Source: Nocardioides panacisoli (GTDB taxonomy: Bacteria; Actinomycetota; Actinomycetes; Propionibacteriales; Nocardioidaceae). Taken from it: a DNA stretch of 64,000 bases. Under the pieces are notes generated by a model. That model did no database searches and had not been told where the DNA came from. It saw only the letters and a program-made list of their open reading frames with translations. The translations under genes and the position numbers were made by a program. Of this stretch, positions 42,568 through 50,593 are shown piece by piece; position 1 is the first letter of the stretch; every line of letters starts with the position of its first letter. The stretch spans positions 620,001 through 684,000 of the forward strand of contig NZ_CP080409.1 in assembly GCF_019448235.1 (NCBI RefSeq), given 5' to 3'.

Positions 42568-43878
42568 TCAGGACGCAGGCCCGATGGCGGCAGCCACGAG
42601 GGCACCGGACTGGACCACGAAGGGGACCCCGGCGCCGGGCGTCGCGTGGGCCCCGGCGGCGTAGACCCCCGGGACCGGCGTGGTCGGGCCGAGCCGGTGG
42701 CGCGGAGTACCCCGGCCCTGCCAGAGGACGCCGTACGGCGACCCGTGCCACTCCTCGACGAGTTCACGCGGGGACTGGTCGACGCGCGTGACGACCTGGT
42801 CGCGCACGTCGAGGCCGGACCGGGCGAGGACGGCCACCATGTCCTCGGAGAGCTTGCCGCGGCCGAGCAACGTCCAGGCGCGGTGACCACTCGGCGCAGT
42901 GCCGTCGGGGCGCACCGTGATCATCGCGTCGCCGTGCAGGACGACGTCGTGCTCAAGCGCCGGCGCCTCGTCGGTCAGGCCGAGACGGGTGACCACGGGC
43001 GGGATCGCCGGCATCGTCCGTTCGACGTGGCGCGCCAACGCGGGCAGCCGTCGCGGGTCGACCGCGACCACCACGGCGTCGGCCTCGATGGCGCCCTCGT
43101 CGGTCTGCACGGCCGCGACGGCACCGTCGCGGATGACGAGGTCGCGGCCGAGCACGCCGGCGAGCACGGTCACGCGGCGGGTGGCCAGGCGGTTCGTCAG
43201 GACCTCGGCGAGCCGTGCCATCCCGCCGGGCACCTGCCAGACGCCGAAGCACTGCTCGAGGTAGGTGCCGAGGCCGGCCCAGGCCGGGACGTTGCGCAGG
43301 TCGTGGCCCTCGGCGGTGGGGAGGTAGCCCGCGATCATCGCGAGGCGGTCGTCGCGGAAGTCCCGGCGGAGCCGCTTGGCCAGGGTCTGGCGCGCCGCGA
43401 AGAGCCGCCGCAGGTCGGTCGGTGGATCGGCCGCGTCCCACGGGTTCTCGACGTAGTGGCGGCGCAGGACGTCCCAGACGGGGGCGTAGGTGTCGACGTG
43501 GGACACCCAGGCCTCGCCGAGGCCCGGCCCGAGCTCCTCGAGTGCGGCCGCCTGTGCGCCGCGCGACCCGCCGGGGAGACGCACCGAGGTGCGGTCGGCG
43601 AAGCGGTGCTCGCGGATCGTCTCCACCGGCGAGAGGTCGGCGCCGAGCTCTCGTTCCAGCGGTCGTCCACTCTTGCGGAACAGGTCACGCAGGGCGGCCG
43701 GCAGCATCGTGGTGGTCGGTCCCGCCGGCCACGCGAAGCCGTCCTGCGCGACCGTCCCGATCGCTCCGCCGAGTTCCCGGCGCGCCTCCAGCAGGGTCAC
43801 CTCGTGGCGTTGCTTCGCGAGCCGGGCCGCCGCGGCGACACCGCCGAGTCCGCCGCCGACGACGACGATCCGGCTCAC
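42568..43878 (-). CDS. phytoene-desaturase-like NAD(P)/FAD-dependent oxidoreductase
   Basis: 436 residues. N-terminal FAD-binding Rossmann motif IVVVGGGLGGVAAAARLA with the ribose-binding ARRELGGAIGT; the C-terminal FAD loop is PGVYAAGAHATPGAGVPFV. The general pattern fits the CrtI/phytoene desaturase and amine-oxidase-like superfamily, but no carotenoid gene is adjacent, so the substrate is open; RarA/CrtO-like and UDP-galactopyranose-mutase-like roles cannot be excluded. Start GTG 43878 overlaps the YbaK gene stop as GTGA, so the two are one transcript. Confidence 0.87.
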   Translation of the reverse strand: MSRIVVVGGGLGGVAAAARLAKQRHEVTLLEARRELGGAIGTVAQDGFAWPAGPTTTMLPAALRDLFRKSGRPLERELGADLSPVETIREHRFADRTSVRLPGGSRGAQAAALEELGPGLGEAWVSHVDTYAPVWDVLRRHYVENPWDAADPPTDLRRLFAARQTLAKRLRRDFRDDRLAMIAGYLPTAEGHDLRNVPAWAGLGTYLEQCFGVWQVPGGMARLAEVLTNRLATRRVTVLAGVLGRDLVIRDGAVAAVQTDEGAIEADAVVVAVDPRRLPALARHVERTMPAIPPVVTRLGLTDEAPALEHDVVLHGDAMITVRPDGTAPSGHRAWTLLGRGKLSEDMVAVLARSGLDVRDQVVTRVDQSPRELVEEWHGSPYGVLWQGRGTPRHRLGPTTPVPGVYAAGAHATPGAGVPFVVQSGALVAAAIGPAS

Positions 43879-44354
43879 GGTGCCTCCATGTCCACGACGG
43901 TGCCGCCGGTGAGCGCGAGGAGCTCGTCGTGGGTGGTGCTGAACACCGCCGACGGGTGCCCTGCTGCTGCCCAGACCACGGGGTGGTCCGCGAGCCAGGG
44001 GTCGACGTAGGTGGGGAGTTCGGACGGGTGACCGATGGGGGAGACGCCGCCGATGACCTGGCCGGTGTGGTGGCGCACGAACTCCGGAGTCGCGCGGCGC
44101 AGCCCGGTCAGGCCGATCCGTCCGGCCACGGCCGCGGTGTCCACGCGGTGCGCCCCCGAGGTGAGCAGGAGCACGGGGGAACCGTCGGCATCGAAGAGGA
44201 GGCTGTTGGCGATCGCGCCGACCTCGCACTCCAGTGCAGCGGCGGCGAGGGCGGCGCTGTGGACCGAGTCGGGCAGCACGACGATGCGCCCGGTGCCACC
44301 GCGGCGCCGGTGCTCCTCGGTGAAGTGGCTGATCGAGGGGTGCTGGCGCGGCAT
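43875..44354 (-). CDS. YbaK/EbsC-family aminoacyl-tRNA deacylase
   Basis: 159 residues. Opening MPRQHPSISHFTEEHRRRG, then LECEVGAIANSLLFDADG, LLLTSGAHRVDTAAVAG and GQVIGGVSPIGHP, the INS/YbaK substrate-pocket segments (with the conserved Ser/Gly and Asp positions). The family hydrolyses mis-charged Cys-, Ala- or Pro-tRNA. ATG 44354 is chosen; the long upstream frame has no support. Coupled to the flavoprotein gene. Divergent from the membrane protein at 44435. Confidence 0.9.
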   Translation of the reverse strand: MPRQHPSISHFTEEHRRRGGTGRIVVLPDSVHSAALAAAALECEVGAIANSLLFDADGSPVLLLTSGAHRVDTAAVAGRIGLTGLRRATPEFVRHHTGQVIGGVSPIGHPSELPTYVDPWLADHPVVWAAAGHPSAVFSTTHDELLALTGGTVVDMEAP

Positions 44355-44434
44355 GGAGATGACCCTAGCCCTCGCCGGACCACTAGGCTGGGCGAGGACG
44401 GCGTGCGCGGGTACGCCGTGTCGGGAGGAGCCAG

Positions 44435-44899
44435 ATGGACAAGCGACCGGCCGTGGTCGACGTGGCGAGTTGGCTGCTGTGGCTGCACATCGCAGCCGGC
44501 GCAGTGGTGTCGGTGCTGGTGGTCGTGTTTCGTGACCGGATCGCTGCGGTGTGGTCGCCCGAGCCGGGGGCCGACAGCCAGGTCCAGCCGATCGACTTCG
44601 TCCCGGTGATCGTGGTGCTCTACGTCGTCGTCGCCGCCACGGCCCTGTTCCTGATTCCACTCTTCCGCCACGGGCACAACTGGGCGCGTCACTCGCTCGC
44701 CGGTGTCGCGGCGGGCGTGGCGATCACCGCGGTGGCCACGGCACGGACCGGTCCGCCGGACCTGATCCGCTACTCGGTGGTGGCCGCGGCGACGCTGGGT
44801 GCGGTCACCCTGGTCTTCCTCTGGCACCAGGACGCCCGTCGTTTCTGCCTCCCCGGCTCCTGGCGCCGGCATCCCGCCGACGTGGCCGCGCACGACTGA
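44435..44899 (+). CDS. four-pass membrane protein of unknown function
   Basis: 154 residues, four membrane helices (about 10-32, 55-77, 87-105, 110-127). The N-terminal VASWLLWLHIAAGAVVSVLV and the end RRFCLPGSWRRHPADV give no known family signature. The good ATG context (GGAGCCAG upstream) and codon pattern support coding. No neighbour points to a function; it lies between YbaK and the SOS-headed cassette. Confidence 0.75.
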   Translation: MDKRPAVVDVASWLLWLHIAAGAVVSVLVVVFRDRIAAVWSPEPGADSQVQPIDFVPVIVVLYVVVAATALFLIPLFRHGHNWARHSLAGVAAGVAITAVATARTGPPDLIRYSVVAAATLGAVTLVFLWHQDARRFCLPGSWRRHPADVAAHD

Positions 44900-45009
44900 G
44901 CCCACTGAGCCCACTGAACTGACGCCCTCGCGGTCCCGGTCCACGCGTCCTCCCGCCGGATCGGCCGGGTTCTCGCAGCGACCACGGCCACGGTCGCTCC
45001 CGGTGAGCC

Positions 45010-45040
45010 TTGACGGATGTCGGTGGGGGCGCGCTATGGT
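45010..45040 (+). promoter_or_regulatory. putative promoter of the HEPN-methyltransferase-dinB cassette
   Basis: TTGACG (45010-45015) is followed by TATGGT (45035-45040) with a 19-base spacer, a little longer than usual. The LexA box begins eight bases after the -10, so a bound repressor would block initiation. Confidence 0.5.
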
Positions 45041-45048
45041 GGTCATGT

Positions 45049-45064
45049 TCGAACAAATGTTCGA
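45049..45064 (+). promoter_or_regulatory. LexA (SOS) box
   Basis: TCGAAC-AAAT-GTTCGA is a perfect 16-base palindrome of the actinobacterial SOS box type (TCGAAC-N4-GTTCGA). It extends as GTTCGAAC on both sides (45047-45066). It lies 66 bases before the first gene of the HEPN-methyltransferase-dinB group and just downstream of the -10. Confidence 0.9.
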
Positions 45065-45129
45065 ACAGCGGTCCCGGTGGGGACGACCTCGACCCCCGTC
45101 CCCACCGGACCCGACCGAGAGGGGCACAC

Positions 45130-45600
45130 ATGGGCATCCACGACCGTACGCCGCAGGTGCGGCACATCGACCCGGACCTGCTGCCGGCCACGACGCACTC
45201 CTACCTGGCGCGCGCGGCCGGGTCACTGAGCGAGGCCGTGACCGCCGAGGACGCCGCCACCCGCTACGCCTCCGCGCACGTCGCCGCGCTCCGCGCGGCC
45301 GCGGCGCTCCTGGCAGCACGGGCGCGACCGCATGACCGAGGTCGACGGCGTCCCCAGCGCAACGCGTGGGTGCTGCTGGCGGAGGTGGCGCCGGAGCTGG
45401 GGGAGTGGGCGACCTTCTTCGCCGCGGGCGCCGGCAAGCGGTCCGCCGCCGAGTCCGGCTCCGAGCGCGCCGTGAGCGCCCGGGAGGCCGATGACCTGGT
45501 GCGTGACGCGGACCGGTTCCTCGGGCTGGTGGAGCAGTCGTTGGGGTTGACCCCGCACCTGGACGTCGACATCACGCGCTCGGCGCGCGTTGCCGGCTGA
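45130..45600 (+). CDS. SAV_6107-family HEPN domain protein
   Basis: 156-residue helical protein. The central helix pair DAATRYASAHVAALRAAAAL is typical of the SAV_6107 HEPN group. It contains R45-x4-H50, the spacing of HEPN RNase motifs, but near the N-terminal half, so catalysis is uncertain. The rest is helical (LLAEVAPELGEWATFFAAG, AREADDLVRDADRFLGLVEQ). GAGAGGGG precedes ATG 45130. It is first in the SOS-headed group with a methyltransferase and DNA polymerase IV; in related actinobacteria this gene often precedes the polymerase, from memory. Likely DNA-damage-linked; the biochemical role is not known. Confidence 0.87.
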   Translation: MGIHDRTPQVRHIDPDLLPATTHSYLARAAGSLSEAVTAEDAATRYASAHVAALRAAAALLAARARPHDRGRRRPQRNAWVLLAEVAPELGEWATFFAAGAGKRSAAESGSERAVSAREADDLVRDADRFLGLVEQSLGLTPHLDVDITRSARVAG

Positions 45601-45635
45601 GCGCCGCGCGACGCGAGGTGTCTAGGGTTGGGGCC

Positions 45636-46343
45636 ATGGCATCTGGTGACCGGCGGGAGATGGCCCGCACGGCCGTCGTGTGGGACGCCCTCGCAGCCCA
45701 CCTGGACGGCCCGCGGCTCGACGTCGTGGACATCGGGGGCGGCACCGGCGGATCCGCGGTGCGGATCGCCGAGATGGGCCACCGCGTTGCGGTCGTCGAC
45801 CCGAGCCCCGACGCCCTGGCCGCCCTGTCCCAGCGGGCGTCGCAGGCCGGCGTCGAGGTCGCTGCCCACCAGGGCGACGTGTCCGAGCTCGTCGACGTGG
45901 TGGGATCCGACAGTGCCGACCTGGTGCTGTGTCACGGCGTGCTCGAGGTCGTCGACCCGGCCGACGGTCTCGCACGCATCCGCGAGGTGCTGCGGCCCCG
46001 GGGCCACCTCAGCCTGCTGGTCGCGCAACGGCACGCCGCAGCGATCGCCAAGGCCGTCTCCGGGCACCTGCAGTCCGCGCTGGACCTGTTGGGCGACGGT
46101 GGCGACGACGTCGCCCGCGGCACGCACCGGTTCACCGCCGAGGAGGTCACGGCGCTGCTCACCGCGGCCGGGTTCACCGTCGACGCCCTCCAGGCGGTCC
46201 GGGTCTTCGCCGACCTCGTGCCCGGCTCGTTGCTGGACCTCGAGCCGGGTGCGGCCACGACGCTCATCGAGCTGGAACGCGTCGCCGCGGCACGGCCCGA
46301 GTACCGCTCCCTGGCGACCCAGCTGCACGCGCTCGCCCGCTGA
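45636..46343 (+). CDS. class I SAM-dependent methyltransferase
   Basis: 235 residues. SAM-binding motif I VVDIGGGTGGSAVRIA, then VVDPSPDALAAL (acidic residue for the ribose), VLCHGVLEVVDPADGL and LRPRGHLSLLV. It has the architecture of small-molecule or tRNA methyltransferases of the UbiE/CmoM-like class; no motif fixes the substrate. ATG 45636 is preferred to GTG 45618. Gaps are 35 bp to the HEPN gene and 24 bp to dinB, so one SOS-controlled transcript is likely. Confidence 0.9.
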   Translation: MASGDRREMARTAVVWDALAAHLDGPRLDVVDIGGGTGGSAVRIAEMGHRVAVVDPSPDALAALSQRASQAGVEVAAHQGDVSELVDVVGSDSADLVLCHGVLEVVDPADGLARIREVLRPRGHLSLLVAQRHAAAIAKAVSGHLQSALDLLGDGGDDVARGTHRFTAEEVTALLTAAGFTVDALQAVRVFADLVPGSLLDLEPGAATTLIELERVAAARPEYRSLATQLHALAR

Positions 46344-46367
46344 CCGGTCGCGACCGGGTGGCACCCG

Positions 46368-47594
46368 GTGAGCCGGCCTGTGGACACGTCCGGGTGCGCC
46401 CTGCTGCACGTGGACATGGATGCCTTCTACGCCTCGGTGGTGGTCCGGGACCGGCCGGAGCTGCGCGACGTGCCGGTCGTCGTCGGCGGCGGGCACCGCG
46501 GCGTGGTCCTCTGCGCGAGCTATCCCGCCCGCCGGCACGGCATCCACTCGGGGATGTCGGGGCGCGAAGCACGCGCGCGATGTGCGAACCTCGTCGAGGT
46601 CGCGCCCGACTTCTCCGTGCTCGGCCCGGTGTCCCGGGCCATCATGGCGACCTTCCGCACCTTCACCCCGATCGTCGAGGTCGTCTCGCTGGACGAGGCG
46701 TTCCTGGACGTGCGCGGCGCCCGACGGCTCTTCGGTCCGCCGGAGGCGATCGCCGACGCGGTTCGGGGCCGGATCCGGGCCGACCACCGCATCACCTGCT
46801 CGGTCGGCATCGCCGACGCGGTCTCGGTGGCCAAGCTGGCCAGTCGTCGGGCCAAGCCCGACGGCGTGGCGGTGATCCCGCCCGAGCGGTTCGTGGCCGA
46901 GGTGCACCCGCTCGACGTCGGGGTGCTGTACGGCGTCGGCGAGCCCACCCGTGAACGGCTGCGGCGCCTGGGCCTGCTCACCGTCGGCGACCTCGCGGCG
47001 GTTGCCGAGGAGGACCTGGCACGCTCCTTCGGCCCGCACCGGGCGCGGGCGCTGCAGGCGCTGGCCTGGGGGCGCGACCGTCACGAGCTCCACCCCGGAG
47101 GAGCCGGCGCGTTCGGCTTCGGGGAGGGAGACCCGGAGTCGAGCATGGGTGCTCAGCACACGATGCCGGTCGACACCGATGACCTCGAGGTGCTCAGTGC
47201 CGAGCTCCTCCGGCTCTCCGAGCGCGTGTGCGGTCGGCTGCGGCGCGCCGGTCGCACGGGCCGGACCGTGGCCCTGACGGTGCGGTACGCCGACTTCGTG
47301 ACCGTGTCGCGGTCCCACACGCTCACGGAGCCGACCGACGCCACCGGCGAGGTGCACGCTGCCGCGATGGACCGGCTGCGAGCGCTGCTGCCGCTGCGGC
47401 GGTCGGTCCGCCTGGTCGGCGTCAGGGTCGAGGGGCTCCGGGCCCTCGGGGCACGCCCGACGCGGCAGCTGCGGCTGGGTGAGCCGGACCCCGGCTGGTG
47501 GCACGCCGACCGTGCGGTCGACCGCGTCACGGCGCGCTTCGGCGCCGCCGCGGTCGCTCGTGCCAGCGTGGTGGGGCTGTCGCGACGACGGTGA
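46368..47594 (+). CDS. dinB: DNA polymerase IV (Y-family translesion polymerase)
   Basis: 408 residues. Catalytic palm motifs LLHVDMDAFYASVVVRDRPE (first Asp) and VSLDEAFLDV (Asp-Glu pair), the fingers segment CASYPARRHGIHSGM, and an HhH region (LYGVGEPTRERLRRLG, LTVGDLAAVAEEDL), followed by the little finger domain. There is no clear C-terminal beta-clamp motif; the tail ends VVGLSRRR. Start GTG 46368 with a second GTG 46380. It bypasses damaged bases. Under the LexA box through co-transcription. Confidence 0.95.
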   Translation: MSRPVDTSGCALLHVDMDAFYASVVVRDRPELRDVPVVVGGGHRGVVLCASYPARRHGIHSGMSGREARARCANLVEVAPDFSVLGPVSRAIMATFRTFTPIVEVVSLDEAFLDVRGARRLFGPPEAIADAVRGRIRADHRITCSVGIADAVSVAKLASRRAKPDGVAVIPPERFVAEVHPLDVGVLYGVGEPTRERLRRLGLLTVGDLAAVAEEDLARSFGPHRARALQALAWGRDRHELHPGGAGAFGFGEGDPESSMGAQHTMPVDTDDLEVLSAELLRLSERVCGRLRRAGRTGRTVALTVRYADFVTVSRSHTLTEPTDATGEVHAAAMDRLRALLPLRRSVRLVGVRVEGLRALGARPTRQLRLGEPDPGWWHADRAVDRVTARFGAAAVARASVVGLSRRR

Positions 47595-47698
47595 GCCGCT
47601 GATCGGGGCCGGGAAAATCCGGACTCGGCTACCGCGATTGAACCCGGCTGCCTACACTGGTCCCAGACGCGCGAGGCATCACACCAGTGGAGGAACCC

Positions 47699-48166
47699 GT
47701 GCCACTGTCTGAAGAAGAGCTCCGACTGCTCGAGCAGATGGAGCGTGCCTTGGTGGAGGAGGACCCGAAGTTCGCCTCCACCTTGCGAGGCACGACCCTG
47801 CGACGGGCTGCGCGCCGCCGCGCGATCATCGCCGGCGTCGCCTTCCTGGTCGGTGTCGTGGTGCTGATGACCGGCGCCGTGAGCAGCCTGTGGGTCGTCG
47901 GCCTGGTCGGCTTCCTCATCATGCTGGGCTCGGCGATGGTCGGCCTCAGCGCGCTGCGGGGCCAGCAGCACGTGGCCGTCGACGCCGAGGACGAGGGCGG
48001 GGCGACGACCCGCCACCCCTCGGGCTTCGGTGTCATCGACGGCGGCCGTGGCAAGGCCCGTCGGGGCCGCGGCCGGCTCCGCAATCGCTCCGGGGGTGCC
48101 TCCTCGGGAAGTTTCATGGAGCGCATGGAGGAGCGGTGGCGCCGCCGCCGTGAGGGCGGTCTCTGA
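47699..48166 (+). CDS. DUF3040 membrane protein
   Basis: 155 residues. N-terminal helix LSEEELRLLEQMERALVEED is the DUF3040 signature, followed by two membrane segments (about 44-64 and 69-89) and a basic C-terminal tail (GRGKARRGRGRLRNRSG). The family lies in front of the division cluster in many actinobacteria and has no known function. Start GTG 47699 has GGAGG five bases upstream. Convergent with the transglutaminase gene. Confidence 0.9.
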   Translation: MPLSEEELRLLEQMERALVEEDPKFASTLRGTTLRRAARRRAIIAGVAFLVGVVVLMTGAVSSLWVVGLVGFLIMLGSAMVGLSALRGQQHVAVDAEDEGGATTRHPSGFGVIDGGRGKARRGRGRLRNRSGGASSGSFMERMEERWRRRREGGL

Positions 48167-48283
48167 GCCGCTGATCGCCGATCGGCCCCCGCGGCGGTCG
48201 ATCGATCCGGGCGTGGTCCGGCGCCCCAGTTCGATCCCACCTGGTTCCCGCCGGGCCCGCGTCGCTGATCGGTGGCGTCGCGC

Positions 48284-50593
48284 TCAGCCGAGCGGTACGG
48301 GCTCCCGGTCGCGCAGCGCGCCGCCGCGCGGTGGCCTGCGCAGCAGGGACGCCGGGAACCAGCGCGCCCGGCGACGCCGCCGCGGCGCCACACTCGCGGC
48401 GAGGGCCCCGGCGCAGGCGACGACGTCGTCGGTGACCTCGGCGACATGGTCCCGGGCGACCTCGGGGCGCGCGTAGCGGGTCCGCTCCACGGCGTCGACC
48501 AGCCGCGCCAGCGCGTCGCGGGCATCGGCGTCGTCGACGACCGGTTCCAGCGCGGAACCGATCTCCCGCGGCGATCGTTGGTCGGGCCAGTCCAGGCCCA
48601 GGTCGACGCTGGTCGCCCACAGTTCGTCCCAGGCGGACTCCGCGTCACCGGCGAGCCGATGGTCCCGCTGCCGGCGTCGCACCCAGCCGGGACCGACGGC
48701 GGCCGTCAACGCGAGCGCGATGCCGCCGGTGCCCAGCGCCACCCACGGAGCGGCGCCCCATCCCTCCTCGTCGGTGGCCACGGCGGCCCCGCCGGTCGGT
48801 CCGGGGTCGGTCGGTGCTGCCGTCGGCGCGGGTCCGTCGTCGGCGTCGGTCGTCGTCGGCTCCTCGGTCGGTCCGCCGAACTGGCCGCCGACGTCGTCGG
48901 TGCCGCCCTGCGGCGTGGAGTACGACGGCACCTCCGTGGCACGGCTGCCGGGCGTGGGCTCGAAACGGACCCAGCCCGTCCCGCTGAAGTACAGCTCGGG
49001 CCAGGCGTGGAGATCGTGGGAGGAGTAGGTCCAGGTGTCGCTGCCGGTGCGCTCGGGTCGCAGGAAGCCGACCGCCACGCGCGCCGGGATCCCCAACTCA
49101 CGTGCCATGACGGCCATCGCGGACGCGAACTGCTCGCAGTAGCCCACGCGACCCTCGGGGGAGAGGAACCCCTCGAGGGTCTCGTTCCCGGTGCCGGGCG
49201 GCGCCTGGTCCAGGGAGTAGGTGAACTCGTCGCGGAACCACCGCTGGAGCCGGGTGGCGCGCGCGTAGTCGTCGGACGCGCCCTGGGTGATCCGCTCGGC
49301 CCAGGTGCCGATCGTGTCCGGGACGCCCGCCGGGAGCTCGAGGAACTCGTCGTCGACGTCGCCCGGTGTGGCGTCGCGGAAGAAGGAGCCGTCGTTGCCG
49401 TAGTCGTGCTCGATGGCCGTCATCGAGTACCGCAGCCCGGCCGTGGTCTGGTCCTCGCTCGCGAGGAAGTCCATGCTGTCGGGGTCGAAGCGCCAGTCAC
49501 CCTCGGCCTCCACGCGCGAGGCGGGGAACTGGGTCGGCAGCCAGGTCGACTCGAAGTCCTCGTCGGCGGCGACCTCGTAGTCATAGGTGCGCTTGGGAAC
49601 GTCGGCCTCCAGCCCGATCGGTGCCGGGAGGGCGCCGTCGGCACGGTTGGAGGAGTTCACGTCGCGGTCCCCACTGCTCCACTCCTGTCCGGTGAACCGG
49701 TGCAGGACCGCGATGCGGAGGTACGCCGGACGCGGGTCGTCAGTGCGGACCGTGACCAGCGGGCGGTCCGCGGCGCGCTGGAGATCCCGCCGCATGTCGG
49801 TCACGGGGCGCTTGATGCGGATGTCCTCGCCACCGCCACCACCGCTGCCCTCGAGCAGGCCGAGGTCGAGCACGGGGATCACCAGGGGTGAGGCCAACGC
49901 TGCGGCGACCGCGACCGCGCCGATCCGCCCGGCTCCGGCACGGAGCGCCTCGCCGAGCGGATTGACCTCGAGCTCCCGCGCACTGTCGTGGGGCCCCACG
50001 GCGCGACCCCACTGCTGCATGCGGTCGCGCGCGTCGAGGTGGAGCAGCGCCAGGAAGCCGATCGAGGCCACGAGGAAGGAGAACCAGGCCGAGCCCTCGG
50101 TGGGCACGCCCGCGGGGACGGCGTACACCGCCAGCAGGGCGAGCGCGGACAGCGGCACCCGTCGCAGTCCGCAGGCCAGCAGGTCCATCAGCACCAAGAG
50201 GATGCCTCCGCCCAGGATCAGCAGCGGGGCGACCGGCGGCGCCTCCGGGCCGATCGGGGCGGCGTAGTTGCGGGCCGACTCCAGGGCGAGGTCGAGGGAG
50301 GCGCGTACCGCGGCGAGGTTCTCACCGTCGGGGAGGTAGCTGCCGGTGGTCGCACGCGACATCGCCGCGGCGAGGACGACGACCTGTGCCACCAGTGTCA
50401 CGGGGGCCGGCGACCCGACGGCCCGCAGCAGGCCACCGGTCAGGGCGAGAGCGGCTGCGGTGAGCGCCAGGGGACCGAGGTAGTCGCCGGGCACGGCGAC
50501 GAACGGGCTCCACGCCGCCAGGGCCACCCACATCGTCGCGGCGGCGATCGCGCTGGCTGCGAGGAGGTGGCCGGTCCGCTGCGCGCGCGTCAT
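48284..50593 (-). CDS. DUF3488 and transglutaminase-like domain membrane protein
   Basis: 769 residues. Five to six N-terminal membrane segments (about 1-215, DUF3488), a beta-rich extracellular region with a transglutaminase core (about 470-560: GYCEQFASAMAVMARELG with the catalytic Cys, then SSHDLHAWPELYF with His and the catalytic Asp), a Thr/Pro/Asp-rich linker, one C-terminal membrane segment (WVALGTGGIALALTAAVG) and a DUF4129 cytoplasmic tail. Family often found with DUF58 and MoxR. Start ATG 50593 overlaps the DUF58 stop. The longer upstream reading frame covers DUF58 in another frame and is not coding. Confidence 0.92.
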   Translation of the reverse strand: MTRAQRTGHLLAASAIAAATMWVALAAWSPFVAVPGDYLGPLALTAAALALTGGLLRAVGSPAPVTLVAQVVVLAAAMSRATTGSYLPDGENLAAVRASLDLALESARNYAAPIGPEAPPVAPLLILGGGILLVLMDLLACGLRRVPLSALALLAVYAVPAGVPTEGSAWFSFLVASIGFLALLHLDARDRMQQWGRAVGPHDSARELEVNPLGEALRAGAGRIGAVAVAAALASPLVIPVLDLGLLEGSGGGGGEDIRIKRPVTDMRRDLQRAADRPLVTVRTDDPRPAYLRIAVLHRFTGQEWSSGDRDVNSSNRADGALPAPIGLEADVPKRTYDYEVAADEDFESTWLPTQFPASRVEAEGDWRFDPDSMDFLASEDQTTAGLRYSMTAIEHDYGNDGSFFRDATPGDVDDEFLELPAGVPDTIGTWAERITQGASDDYARATRLQRWFRDEFTYSLDQAPPGTGNETLEGFLSPEGRVGYCEQFASAMAVMARELGIPARVAVGFLRPERTGSDTWTYSSHDLHAWPELYFSGTGWVRFEPTPGSRATEVPSYSTPQGGTDDVGGQFGGPTEEPTTTDADDGPAPTAAPTDPGPTGGAAVATDEEGWGAAPWVALGTGGIALALTAAVGPGWVRRRQRDHRLAGDAESAWDELWATSVDLGLDWPDQRSPREIGSALEPVVDDADARDALARLVDAVERTRYARPEVARDHVAEVTDDVVACAGALAASVAPRRRRRARWFPASLLRRPPRGGALRDREPVPLG

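Noticed and set aside
44896..44922. Short tandem repeat TGAGCCCAC
   Set aside because: About two and a half copies at the stop of a membrane protein gene; too short to be informative.
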